Translations under genes and position numbers: made by a program
The notes under the pieces: model-generated
The model's database searches: none
Told to the model about the DNA's origin: nothing
What the model saw: only the letters and a program-made list of their open reading frames with translations
In this document: piece after piece, positions 8,807 through 16,852 of the stretch
Position numbering within the stretch: the first letter of the stretch is position 1
Layout of the letters: each line of letters begins with the position of its first letter
DNA from: Pseudomonas sp. PSKL.D1
GTDB lineage: Bacteria; Pseudomonadota; Gammaproteobacteria; Pseudomonadales; Pseudomonadaceae
Length of the DNA: 64,000 nt
Assembly (NCBI RefSeq): GCF_028898945.1
Contig: NZ_CP118607.1
Location: forward strand, 2,528,001 to 2,592,000
Reading direction: 5' to 3'

Positions 8807-9646
8807 TCAATTCAGGGGCAGCAACCCTCGTGCCCACGGCCGGTACCTCAGGGCAAACACTGCTTCCTCATGGCACCCGCCATGCAATGCCGGCGCCGCA
8901 GGCTCCGCCCGGAACGCTTGCCCCGGCGCGCTTACCTGCCGAAACGCCTCGCGTACCACCCCTACTTGGCAAGGCAGCGCCTGCTCATACCCTTGACGCA
9001 CCAGGGCCGGCAGCCGGCCGGTGCCGGCGCCATCCTGCCACCACACCTTCAGGCCCAGGCCTGCCAACTGTTCCAGCCACCCGGCATTGACCCGCGGAGC
9101 CAGCTTGCCGGCACTGAACGCACTGATGTGCAGCGGTTTGTCCAGCTGCCGGTTAAACGCCTGCAACTGGCTATACAGCGCCTGACGGCGGCTGGCATCG
9201 CGAAAATGATGGTCGTCCAGCTCCATGGGCAGGTACCAGCCAGCCACGGGTAACTGCCACCCCTCGCGCACCTTCTGGTACTGGCCGAGCGAACGGCCCA
9301 ATTGCGCCTTCCAGTAATTGCTCAGGCCATCGCTGTCGAGTTCGTCGATGCGGGTGTAGTAAGCCGGGTCCATGTACAACCCCAGCACCAGCTCCAGGCC
9401 CTGTGCGTGCGCTTGGCGCAGGCTGTTGGCCAGCCAGCCCTGGGCGCCGCCGAAGTCGCTGTCGCCGTAGGCGCTCCATTGCACGATCAGGGTTTTGCCG
9501 CCTTGTGCCACGGTCGCCCGCCATAGCTGTTGCCATTGGACGGGCGTCAGGGCCGCGTCGCGGTTGAGCGGTTGGTAGAACAGGCGCTGGTCCGCCAGGG
9601 CCGGCAGGCACAGGGCGAGCATGCAGATTGCCAGTAATTTACGCAT
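8807..9646 (-). CDS. DUF4434-type exported protein of the Nfr operon
   Basis: 279 residues with a signal peptide (MRKLLAICMLALCLPALA, cleavage before DQ). The sequence after it (RLFYQPLNRDA, GKTLIVQWSAYGDSDFGG, LVLGLYMDPAYY, VAGWYLPMELDDHHF, ALYSQLQAFNRQL) fits the DUF4434 family, which resembles TIM-barrel glycoside hydrolases. Candidate acidic residues are in YLPMELDD, but none is proven. It is encoded directly after nfrA: the ATG shares one base with the nfrA stop (TGATG), so translation is coupled. A periplasmic role in processing or exporting the Nfr glycan is an inference from this context. The C-terminal 30 residues run to 8807, next to a REP. Confidence 0.82.
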   Translation of the reverse strand: MRKLLAICMLALCLPALADQRLFYQPLNRDAALTPVQWQQLWRATVAQGGKTLIVQWSAYGDSDFGGAQGWLANSLRQAHAQGLELVLGLYMDPAYYTRIDELDSDGLSNYWKAQLGRSLGQYQKVREGWQLPVAGWYLPMELDDHHFRDASRRQALYSQLQAFNRQLDKPLHISAFSAGKLAPRVNAGWLEQLAGLGLKVWWQDGAGTGRLPALVRQGYEQALPCQVGVVREAFRQVSAPGQAFRAEPAAPALHGGCHEEAVFALRYRPWARGLLPLN

Positions 9647-12639
9647 CAGAAGCTCATCTCCGCGCCCACCAGCACGCCGTTGGCGCGCTCATACAGGTTG
9701 CCCCCCAGCGATTGCTGGTACTCGGCACGCACTTTCAGCGTGCCGCGGTAGGCGTTGTAACGGTCGTCGTCGAACCACCATTGCCAGCGCACGCCGATGC
9801 CGGCGCGGGCGTCCTGGCGCCAGTCGTTGCTTGGGTCCTGGCTGGAGAACTCGAGGAAGCCGTAAGGCATGAGGGTTTGCGGTGAGCTGCCCGGCAGCTT
9901 CCAGGCATGGCCTTGCTGGTAGCGCGATAACCACGCGTGGTCGCCGGCGCGGGTCCACCAGGCAGCGTCCAGGTACAAAAAACGCTCGTTCCAGTCGTCT
10001 TCGTCCACGCGCCAGTCGTTGCGCCAGTCGCCTTGGTCGAGGAACGAGGCGGTGGCCCGCAGCAACAGGTCGTTGCTCGATTCGGCGTGGCTGCGCAAGT
10101 CGCCCCAGTTGCTGCCGACCTTGCTTGGGTTAAGCAGCTCGCCCAGGCTCAGGCCGCTGTACTGGTCGTCGTCGATCTGGCGCTGGTGGTAAAGCTCGGC
10201 GTACAGGTTGAGGTTGGCCTGGCCAAGGGGTTTGTAACGCAGGCCCACGCCGGTGCCCATGCTTTGGGCGTACTCGTTGCGGCCCTGGCCGCCAAACAAT
10301 ACGCGGCCATACACCGAGAGGGTGCTGCCGTTGCGGCTGGGTTCTTCACCCAGGGCATGGTCCCACATGGCCAACTGCACGTTCTGCGATTGCGCCCGGC
10401 GGGTGGTGCCACTGCGCTCGCCGGTGTCGAGAAACTTGTCGTTGGTGGAGGTGCCGGCGGGCGACCAGGTGCTGGCCAGGGTGACGGTGTCGCGCCGCGC
10501 CAGCGCCTCGTGGGCGCGGCGCTGGCGGTATTTGCGTGCTTCCAGGCTGCCGTACTCGTCATCGCCGTCGACCAGGTTCTGCTCCACATCGAGCACGCGG
10601 CGCAGCTCGCGGCGGGCCGAGGCACTGTCTTCGGCCTCGTCGTAGCGCAGGGCGAGGGTTTCGCCCAGGCGGTAGTCTTCGGGGAAGTCGCGGGTGGCCT
10701 GTTGCAGGTAAGGGATCGACTGGCGGCGCTGGGCCTTGTCGGCTGAGCCGGCCAGGCGCGTGCCGTAGTCGGCGCGGTAGCGGGGCTGGTCGGGGGCCAG
10801 GCGTACGGCTTCGGCCAGCCAGGCGGTGCTTTGCGCCGTATCCCCGGCCAGTTGCGCGGTGCTGGACGCCGCATAGTAGTGGTCGGCACGCGGCTTGTGC
10901 GCCAGGGCCTGACGCTGCATGCCCAAGGCGGCCTGCAGGTCACCCTGTTCTTGCGCGATGGCCGCGCCCAGTGCCCAGTCGTCGGCGCTGGTGTGCGCCG
11001 CGGCGTCCCAGTAGCGCCGCGCGGCCTGGGCATCGCCGGCATTCAGCGCGCCGCGGGCGGCGGTCAGCCGGGCGTTGTCGGTCCAGGCGCTGGCGGGCAG
11101 GCTGCGCCAGATCGGCAGTGCGGCTTCGGAATCGCCAGCGGCTTCAAGGGCGTAGGCCAAAGGCAGGCGGTCGCCGGGGCCGCCCAGCCGCTCGGCGGCC
11201 TGGTAGTAGACCACGGCCTCGCCGGGCTGGTCGGGCATGGCGCAGCGGCCGAGTGCACGGTACTGGCCAGCTTCTACCGGCGTGGCCGGGATGGCCTGGC
11301 GCACGCTGTCGCACTGGCCCGCTTCGGCCAGCCGGCCCAGCAACTGGGCGCGGGTATCGGGGTCTACTTTCGGCACGAGGCTGAGTGCGCGCCGTGTGTC
11401 CAGCGGGCTGTCGGTGCGGGCGTAGAGGTTGCCCAGGCGCTGCAGCAGCGCGGGCGTCAGGCGCCCATTACGGCGGTCATAGGCCTGTTCCAGCAGCGTG
11501 CGGGCATGAGCGTGCTGGCCCTGTTGCACCAACAGGAAGGTGGCTTGCTCAAGGGCGGCCAGGTCACCGCTCTGGCGGTAGCGCTTTTCCCATTCGCTGG
11601 CAGTGCGCGGTTGCGGCGGTGGCGCCGGGTCGCCGTACAGGCGCTGCTTGAGGATGGCATGGGCGCGCGAGTCGGCCGTGGCCGGGCAGCCTTTGAACTG
11701 CTCGCGGGCGAGGTCCGGGTCGTGGCGCGACAGCCAGTCGACTGTTTCCAGGCAAGGGCGTTGCAGCGCGTTGCTCAGGCGCATGACCAGCGCAGCATCA
11801 TCCCCTTCACGGGCCAGTTCCCACAGTTGCTGGCGGTGCTCGGGTTGTTGCAGCTGCTCGGCGGGCAGGGCTTGCAGCCAGCGTTGGGCCTGCTGGTTGT
11901 GGCCCACGGCGATCGCCCGGTTGGCCATGGCCAGGCGGGCCTGATTGGCGGCTTGCGCCGAGGGGGCGCTGGGCAGCAGTGCGTTCAGGCCTTGTTCGTC
12001 GAGTTGCTGCACATAGGCGTTGGCCAGCCGCTGCCAATCCTGGGGCGGCAACTGGCCCTTGGCGGCCAGCGGTTGCAGTTGGTCGATGGTTTCTTTCCAG
12101 TTGCGCAGCTGTTCGGCGAAGTTGGCGCGGGCCAGGCGCAGCACTTGCCCGTCATCACGTGGCGGTAGCTGGCTGAGCCAGTCCAGCGCCTTGCCCGCAC
12201 CGCCGAACTTGGCCAGGCTCAGGCTGTAGGCTTGCCACAGGCGTACCCGCTGCATGCTGTCGGCACTGGCCAGCCAGCTTTCCACCACGCTGGCGGGTGG
12301 CGGGTCCTGTTCGATCCAGGTCAGGCGCAGCTCCAGCAGCGCGTTGGCGTGTTCCGGTCCGTCCTCCAGCTGTTCGGCCAGGGCTTGCGCTTCTTTGTAA
12401 CGGCGCTGGTGGGCCAGGGCTTCGACCAGCAGGGCGCGGGCCTCGTCATTGTTGGGCACGCGGCCCAGTACATGGCGGGTGAGGCGTTCCACCTCGGCCC
12501 AGTTGTCCTTTTTGGCTTCGCGGTAGCTGCGCTCCATGAACGGGTAGCTGGTAAAGCGCTGGAAGTCGGTCATGGGCGCGGCCAAGGCCGTGGAGCACAG
12601 CAGCAGGCCGGCGAGGCTGAAGGTAAAGCGCGGCGTCAT
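9646..12639 (-). CDS. nfrA: NfrA-like outer-membrane glycan secretion protein (TPR plus porin)
   Basis: 997 residues, close to E. coli NfrA. A signal peptide (FSLAGLLLCSTALAA) is followed by a long TPR-like helical region (residues about 25-720, full of A/L-rich repeats such as NDEARALLVEALAHQRRYKE). The C-terminal third (residues about 740-997) has alternating aromatic beta-strands and ends in NGVLVGAEMSF, a terminal Phe typical of outer-membrane barrels. The layout resembles BcsC and PgaA. In E. coli NfrA is the outer-membrane receptor for phage N4 and is thought to export the NfrB/WecB glycan. Start and stop overlap the neighbours (ATGA with nfrB, TGATG with the DUF4434 gene), so this is one transcript. 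Confidence 0.88.
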   Translation of the reverse strand: MTPRFTFSLAGLLLCSTALAAPMTDFQRFTSYPFMERSYREAKKDNWAEVERLTRHVLGRVPNNDEARALLVEALAHQRRYKEAQALAEQLEDGPEHANALLELRLTWIEQDPPPASVVESWLASADSMQRVRLWQAYSLSLAKFGGAGKALDWLSQLPPRDDGQVLRLARANFAEQLRNWKETIDQLQPLAAKGQLPPQDWQRLANAYVQQLDEQGLNALLPSAPSAQAANQARLAMANRAIAVGHNQQAQRWLQALPAEQLQQPEHRQQLWELAREGDDAALVMRLSNALQRPCLETVDWLSRHDPDLAREQFKGCPATADSRAHAILKQRLYGDPAPPPQPRTASEWEKRYRQSGDLAALEQATFLLVQQGQHAHARTLLEQAYDRRNGRLTPALLQRLGNLYARTDSPLDTRRALSLVPKVDPDTRAQLLGRLAEAGQCDSVRQAIPATPVEAGQYRALGRCAMPDQPGEAVVYYQAAERLGGPGDRLPLAYALEAAGDSEAALPIWRSLPASAWTDNARLTAARGALNAGDAQAARRYWDAAAHTSADDWALGAAIAQEQGDLQAALGMQRQALAHKPRADHYYAASSTAQLAGDTAQSTAWLAEAVRLAPDQPRYRADYGTRLAGSADKAQRRQSIPYLQQATRDFPEDYRLGETLALRYDEAEDSASARRELRRVLDVEQNLVDGDDEYGSLEARKYRQRRAHEALARRDTVTLASTWSPAGTSTNDKFLDTGERSGTTRRAQSQNVQLAMWDHALGEEPSRNGSTLSVYGRVLFGGQGRNEYAQSMGTGVGLRYKPLGQANLNLYAELYHQRQIDDDQYSGLSLGELLNPSKVGSNWGDLRSHAESSNDLLLRATASFLDQGDWRNDWRVDEDDWNERFLYLDAAWWTRAGDHAWLSRYQQGHAWKLPGSSPQTLMPYGFLEFSSQDPSNDWRQDARAGIGVRWQWWFDDDRYNAYRGTLKVRAEYQQSLGGNLYERANGVLVGAEMSF

Positions 12640-14810
12640 GCCACCTCCCGGGTCAGGTCAAGGGCGGCCTGCTGTTCGCTGGCCTGTTCGGCAAGGGCCT
12701 GTTGCAGCACGGCCTCGGTGATGATGCCGCGGGCGATCAGGTGTTCGCCCAGGCTTTGCGTCTCGGGGTCGAAGTCGATCAAGGCCTGGTTGAACAGGGT
12801 GACCGGCACCATGCCGCGCACCTGCAGCAGGGCACCAAGCATCACCTGGTGGGTGCTGACCTGTTCGATCAGCTCGGCGTTGTCCTGATGGCGCTCCAGC
12901 ACGGCGAGCATTTCGCCGGTTTCCGGTTTTTGCCAGGGGCTGGGGTAGTAGTAACGCAGGCCCAGCGTAACCCGGCCTTGGGGGGCGAGGCGGCAGCGTA
13001 CGGGGCGCTTGAGCTGGCGGCTGATCACACCGAGGGAAACCTGGCTTACCGGGCTTTCGCTGGCCAGGATCAGGGTGTCGCCCTCTTCGTCGACCGGCAG
13101 CACCCCATAGTGGGTGGCCAGGCGGCGTGGCAGCTTGGCGATCAGCTGTGGGTCGAGCTTGAACGGGTTCAGCGGTGCCCAGGGCAGGTCGAGCTGTTCG
13201 GCCAGGGTCTCTACCAGTTGCTCACTGGTCAGCCAGCCACGCAGCAGCAGTTCGCGGCCCAGACGGCGGCGTACCGGGCTGGTGATGGCCTGCTCCAGCT
13301 GGGCCTCGCTGATGTAGCCTTTTTCCACCAGGCGGTGGCCCAGCGGTGTGCGCGCCGCCGTGGCCAGGGCCGGGAATTCGTGGGTGGTCTTGTCCCACGC
13401 CACCCGGCGTGAGTCGCCCATTTCCATGACTTGGCGCAGGGCGCGCAGGTTGGCGAAGAAGTTGACGAAGTTGCTCCACATCATGCGCGGCGCCGACAAC
13501 AACCCTTCGCCAATGCCGTAGTAACGGGTAACGAACCAGCCGCGCTGGAACAGGCGGTTGACCAGCATCAGGCCGTTAAGCCACAGCAGCGTACTGAGCA
13601 GCGCGCTGTCGCCGAGGATCGACATGAACCGCCAGCTTTCCGGGGCAATTACCGTGACCAGCCAGATGGCCAGCAATACCAGCAGCAACAGGTTGACCAA
13701 AAAGCTCAGCAGATAGGCAAACAGCCCACGGCGGTCGCGCCAGAGGAAGTAATTGAGGGCACCGGTGCGGCTCCAGCCCAGGTTGCTGGTGCCCTGGAAC
13801 ACGATGCCGACGATCCACCGGGATTTTTGCCGGATGGCGTGCTGCCAGTCGCGCGGGAAGTGCTCGCGCACGCAAATCACCTGGGAGAACTCCCGGCTCA
13901 TGCCCGGGCGCCATTCGTGCTTGAGCGCCAGTGCCGGGTCGGTGACCGAGTAGCGGGCGAAGATGCACTTCATGCCTTTTTGCTTCAGGCGAAAGCCGAT
14001 GTCGTAGTCTTCGGTGAGGCTTTGCACGTCGAAGGCGATGCCGTCGCCGTCTTCCAGCAGGGCGCTGATGGCACGGCGGCTGAAGCAGGTGCCCACGCCG
14101 GCGCTGGGCACCTGGCCGGTCAACGCTTCACGCACGATCACGTCCTTGCCGTGGTTTTCGGCAAACTCGTCCACGTAGTGCCCGGCGGTGAAGCCTTTCC
14201 ATTCCGGTGCATAGGGGTACACCGGGATCTGGATCATGTCCTTGTTCGGCAGCAGGTAGTTGAACAGGCGCAGTTCCATGGGCGAGATCACGTCTTCGGC
14301 GTCATGCAGGATGAACCCGGCAAACTCGATGCGGGCATCGTCCTGAAAGCGCAGGATGGCGTCGATGATGTTGTTCAGGCAGTCGGCCTTGCTGGTGGGG
14401 CCGGGGCGGGCGCATACCACTTTGTGCACGTTGGGGTAGTGCAGGCATACAGCGTCGACGTCGGCCTGGGTTTGCGGGTCGTTGGGGTAGGTGCCGACGA
14501 AGATCTGGTAGTTTTCGTAGTCGATGGTCGAGGCGGCCAAGCGTGCCATCTCGCCGACCACGCCGACTTCGTTCCAGGCCGGGACCATGATAGCCAGGGG
14601 CTTTTCCGGCACCTCGAACAGGCGCTTTTCGTCTGCGCGCTCGTGCTTGTCGTAGATGCGAAAGCGCCGGATCAGCTTGCGGCTCCAGTAGCAGAGGTCG
14701 ATGAACAAATCGTCCAGGCCCAGCAGGAACATCAGGGTGGCAAGGACGATCGCCAGAATTTTCAGGCCGAACAGCACATAAGTCAGTACATCGATGAAGA
14801 CCAGGCTCAT
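12636..14810 (-). CDS. nfrB: NfrB-like glycosyltransferase with c-di-GMP-binding MshEN domain
   Basis: 724 residues. An N-terminal membrane helix (YVLFGLKILAIVLATLMFLL) precedes a GT2 catalytic domain: VPAWNEVGVV, SKADCLNNI, HDAEDVI and QKSRWIVGI, the Q-x-x-R-W motif of processive enzymes. More membrane helices lie near residues 365-420. The C-terminal 250 residues hold MshEN repeats. RRLGRELLLRGWLTSEQLVE, continuing TLAEQ (residues about 514-538), matches the RLGxxLxxxGxxxxxxLxxxLxxQ c-di-GMP motif, and a second such repeat starts SLGEHLIARGIIT. In E. coli NfrB is the c-di-GMP-activated enzyme that polymerises the ManNAc-based N4 receptor glycan. Here it lies between wecB, which supplies UDP-ManNAc, and nfrA, which exports. 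Confidence 0.9.
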   Translation of the reverse strand: MSLVFIDVLTYVLFGLKILAIVLATLMFLLGLDDLFIDLCYWSRKLIRRFRIYDKHERADEKRLFEVPEKPLAIMVPAWNEVGVVGEMARLAASTIDYENYQIFVGTYPNDPQTQADVDAVCLHYPNVHKVVCARPGPTSKADCLNNIIDAILRFQDDARIEFAGFILHDAEDVISPMELRLFNYLLPNKDMIQIPVYPYAPEWKGFTAGHYVDEFAENHGKDVIVREALTGQVPSAGVGTCFSRRAISALLEDGDGIAFDVQSLTEDYDIGFRLKQKGMKCIFARYSVTDPALALKHEWRPGMSREFSQVICVREHFPRDWQHAIRQKSRWIVGIVFQGTSNLGWSRTGALNYFLWRDRRGLFAYLLSFLVNLLLLVLLAIWLVTVIAPESWRFMSILGDSALLSTLLWLNGLMLVNRLFQRGWFVTRYYGIGEGLLSAPRMMWSNFVNFFANLRALRQVMEMGDSRRVAWDKTTHEFPALATAARTPLGHRLVEKGYISEAQLEQAITSPVRRRLGRELLLRGWLTSEQLVETLAEQLDLPWAPLNPFKLDPQLIAKLPRRLATHYGVLPVDEEGDTLILASESPVSQVSLGVISRQLKRPVRCRLAPQGRVTLGLRYYYPSPWQKPETGEMLAVLERHQDNAELIEQVSTHQVMLGALLQVRGMVPVTLFNQALIDFDPETQSLGEHLIARGIITEAVLQQALAEQASEQQAALDLTREVA

Positions 14811-15961
14811 GCGTCATCCTGTGGTTTGGCAGTGTCCTCGAACCATTGGCTCAGGCGTTCGGCGATGAGTTCGCTGGCGTGGCCGTCACCGAACGGGGTG
14901 AATACACGGGCCATTTTCTTGTAGGCCTCGGGGTCGTCGAGCAGTTGGCTGGTTTCCCTGACGATGCGTTCGGTCAGCGTGCCGACCAGCTTCACCGTGC
15001 CGCCTTCGAGCACCGAGGGGCGCTCGGTGACCTTGCGCAGCACCAGCACCGGTTTGCCCAGCGCCGGGGCTTCTTCCTGCACGCCACCGGAGTCGGTGAG
15101 GATGATGTGGGCACGGTTCATCAGCCACACGAAGTGCTGGTAGTCCTGTGGGGCCACCAGGTGAATGTTGTCGCGCCCGGACAGCAGCCCATACACCGAC
15201 TTTTGCACTTGCGGGTTGAGGTGCACGGGGTAGACGAACTGCACGTCGGGGTAGCGCAGGGCCAGCTCCGCCAGCGCCAGGCAAATGCGCTCGAAGCCTG
15301 CACCGAAGTTTTCCCGGCGGTGGCCGGTGATCAGCACCATGCGCTGGTCATCGCGCAGCGCGGCCAGCGGGGAGTCGACCGCGGGGTGCCATTGGGTGTC
15401 GGTGAGGTATTCACGCATCCACAACAAGGCGTCAATCACCGTGTTGCCGGTAACCTGGATGTGTTCCAGCGGCACGCCTTCACGCAGCAAGTTGTCGCGC
15501 GCTTTGGTGGTGGGGGCGAAATGCAGGTCGGCGATCACCCCGGTCAGGCGGCGGTTGGCTTCTTCGGGCCAGGGTTGTTGCAGGTTGCCAGTGCGTAACC
15601 CGGCCTCCACGTGGCCGATGGGGATGTGCCGGTGGAAGGCGGCCAGGGCGGCAACAAAACTGGTGGTGGTATCGCCGTGCACCAGTACCAGGTCGGGCTT
15701 GACCTGGTCGTAGGCTGTGTCGATTTTGTCCAGCAGGTCGCGGGCCAGGCCGTTCAGGGTCTGGTTCTGGGTCATTACCTTGAGGTCCTGATCGACGCTC
15801 AGGCCAAAGGCGGTCAGTACCTGCTCAAGCATTTCGCGGTGCTGGCCGGTGGAGCAGATATGCAGATCGATATCGGGCCACTCGCGCAAGACCCTGGCCA
15901 GAGGCGCCATCTTGATCGCTTCTGGGCGGGTACCGAATACCATCATGACCGTGTTAGCCAT
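14807..15961 (-). CDS. wecB: UDP-N-acetylglucosamine 2-epimerase (non-hydrolysing)
   Basis: 384 residues, full length. It starts MANTVMMVFGTRPEAIKMAP, the family hallmark, with VHGDTTTSFVAALAAF, HVEAGLRTGN and TDSGGVQEEAPALGKPVLVLR later. It interconverts UDP-GlcNAc and UDP-ManNAc in the cytoplasm. The ATG at 15961 is chosen for homology and a cgaggaacaagacg site. The open frame runs on upstream to 16270, but that part is unlike any WecB. Its stop overlaps the nfrB start (ATGA), so its product is probably meant for NfrB. E. coli also needs WecB for the NfrAB phage receptor, but there the gene is in the ECA cluster rather than in this operon. It is the first gene, so the operon promoter lies at 15962-16235. 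Confidence 0.95.
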   Translation of the reverse strand: MANTVMMVFGTRPEAIKMAPLARVLREWPDIDLHICSTGQHREMLEQVLTAFGLSVDQDLKVMTQNQTLNGLARDLLDKIDTAYDQVKPDLVLVHGDTTTSFVAALAAFHRHIPIGHVEAGLRTGNLQQPWPEEANRRLTGVIADLHFAPTTKARDNLLREGVPLEHIQVTGNTVIDALLWMREYLTDTQWHPAVDSPLAALRDDQRMVLITGHRRENFGAGFERICLALAELALRYPDVQFVYPVHLNPQVQKSVYGLLSGRDNIHLVAPQDYQHFVWLMNRAHIILTDSGGVQEEAPALGKPVLVLRKVTERPSVLEGGTVKLVGTLTERIVRETSQLLDDPEAYKKMARVFTPFGDGHASELIAERLSQWFEDTAKPQDDA

Positions 15962-16143
15962 CGTCTTGTTCCTCGTTCGATTCCCTGGACGAATGGATAC
16001 GCCTTGGCGCAGCTTGCAATGGATAGATACAAGCAGCCGTCGGCGGGGTTGTCCAATGCAGGGGGCAGGCAAGGTCGTAAGGGGCGCGTGGCGGCCCGAA
16101 GCCAGGGAATGGGTGGTGCGGAAACAGCGTAGCCTAGTTATTT

Positions 16144-16172
16144 TTGACTGAACGGTCAGGCAAAGATGTATT
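16144..16172 (+). promoter_or_regulatory. Candidate sigma-70 promoter of the PACE gene with overlapping inverted repeat
   Basis: ttgact (16144-16149), a 17-base spacer and tgtatt (16167-16172) match the -35 (5 of 6) and -10 (4 of 6) boxes. tgactgaacggtca (16145-16158) is an imperfect inverted repeat over the -35 that could be a repressor site. No regulator gene is adjacent. The 274-base gap between wecB and the PACE gene otherwise shows no gene. Confidence 0.45.
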
Positions 16173-16235
16173 TCATGCTTTTTCTTGCAGATTGCTTCTT
16201 GTATTTTTGTAGGTCGATTTGTCAGGGAGCTGAAC

Positions 16236-16667
16236 ATGCAAGGCAAGGCACGCAAGATCGTCCAGGCCATCTTCTACGAAGCCATCGCCGTGGCCTGCGT
16301 GGCACCGGCACTGGAGCTGGCATTCGGCGCGGGCATGGCCCAGTCCACGGTGTTGTCGATCCTGATGTCGGGCATCGCCATGAGCTGGAACATGGGCTAC
16401 AACTGGGTGTTCGAGCGCTGGGAAGCCCGCCAGCAAAAACGTGAACGCACCTTCATGCGGCGGCTGCTGCATGCGCTGGGCTTTGAGGGTGGGCTGGTGC
16501 TGATCCTGCTGCCGTTGGTGGCCTACTGGCTGGATGTCAGCCTGTGGGCGGCGCTGCTGACCAACCTGGCGCTGTTCGTGTTCTTCTTCGTTTACGCGTT
16601 CGTGTTCCAGTGGGGCTTCGACAAGGTGTTCGACGTGCCGCTGTCGGCGCAGCAAGCCAAGTGTTGA
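16236..16667 (+). CDS. PACE-family (AceI-like) multidrug efflux protein
   Basis: 143 residues with four transmembrane helices in two bacterial-transmembrane-pair repeats. Repeat 1 is IFYEAIAVACVAPALELAFG, including the membrane Glu important in AceI. Repeat 2 starts GGLVLILLPLVAYWLDV. Between them is NMGYNWVFERWE, the usual loop signature. PACE proteins export cationic biocides such as chlorhexidine, or short-chain diamines, by proton exchange. The ATG at 16236 is chosen because gggagctgaac gives a good ribosome-binding site and the extra upstream residues (from 16185) are not family-like. It is divergent from the wecB-nfr operon. Confidence 0.9.
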   Translation: MQGKARKIVQAIFYEAIAVACVAPALELAFGAGMAQSTVLSILMSGIAMSWNMGYNWVFERWEARQQKRERTFMRRLLHALGFEGGLVLILLPLVAYWLDVSLWAALLTNLALFVFFFVYAFVFQWGFDKVFDVPLSAQQAKC

Positions 16668-16701
16668 CTTCGCCACGCGTGGCGGGATAAGTTCCTACCC
16701 C

Positions 16702-16764
16702 ATGAACACATTCCCGCACGTGAACGCCATTATTATTACCGCCATTATCAGCTTGGCGGGCTAG
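16702..16764 (+). CDS. ilvA leader peptide (isoleucine attenuator)
   Basis: A 20-codon open frame reads M-N-T-F-P-H-V-N-A-I-I-I-T-A-I-I-S-L-A-G-stop. Five of its codons are Ile: three in a row (16729-16737) and two more (16744-16749). It ends 88 bases before ilvA. This is the layout of an amino-acid attenuator: scarcity of charged Ile-tRNA would stall the ribosome on these codons. Confidence 0.85.
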   Translation: MNTFPHVNAIIITAIISLAG

Positions 16765-16810
16765 CGCGTACGTGCACCGAACCCGCCCTGGAGGCGGGTT
16801 TCTTCTCTCT
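16755..16810 (+). terminator. ilvA attenuator: terminator and competing antiterminator
   Basis: aacccgcc (16780-16787), loop ctgga, ggcgggtt (16793-16800) and then a pyrimidine-rich tail form a terminator. An earlier ggcggg (16755-16760), at the end of the leader peptide, can pair with cccgcc (16782-16787) instead. A ribosome that reaches the leader stop covers 16755-16760 and lets the terminator form. One stalled at the Ile codons leaves it free to make the antiterminator, so transcription reads into ilvA. Confidence 0.82.
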
Positions 16811-16852
16811 GACTCCTGGGCAAAACCAAAAAAAGCCAAGGAGTTGCCCCCG

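Noticed and set aside
13431..14924. A 497-codon plus-strand open frame opposite nfrB
   Set aside because: Composition is that of an antisense frame (His, Ala, Val, Gly-rich). The minus strand encodes a complete glycosyltransferase with motifs.
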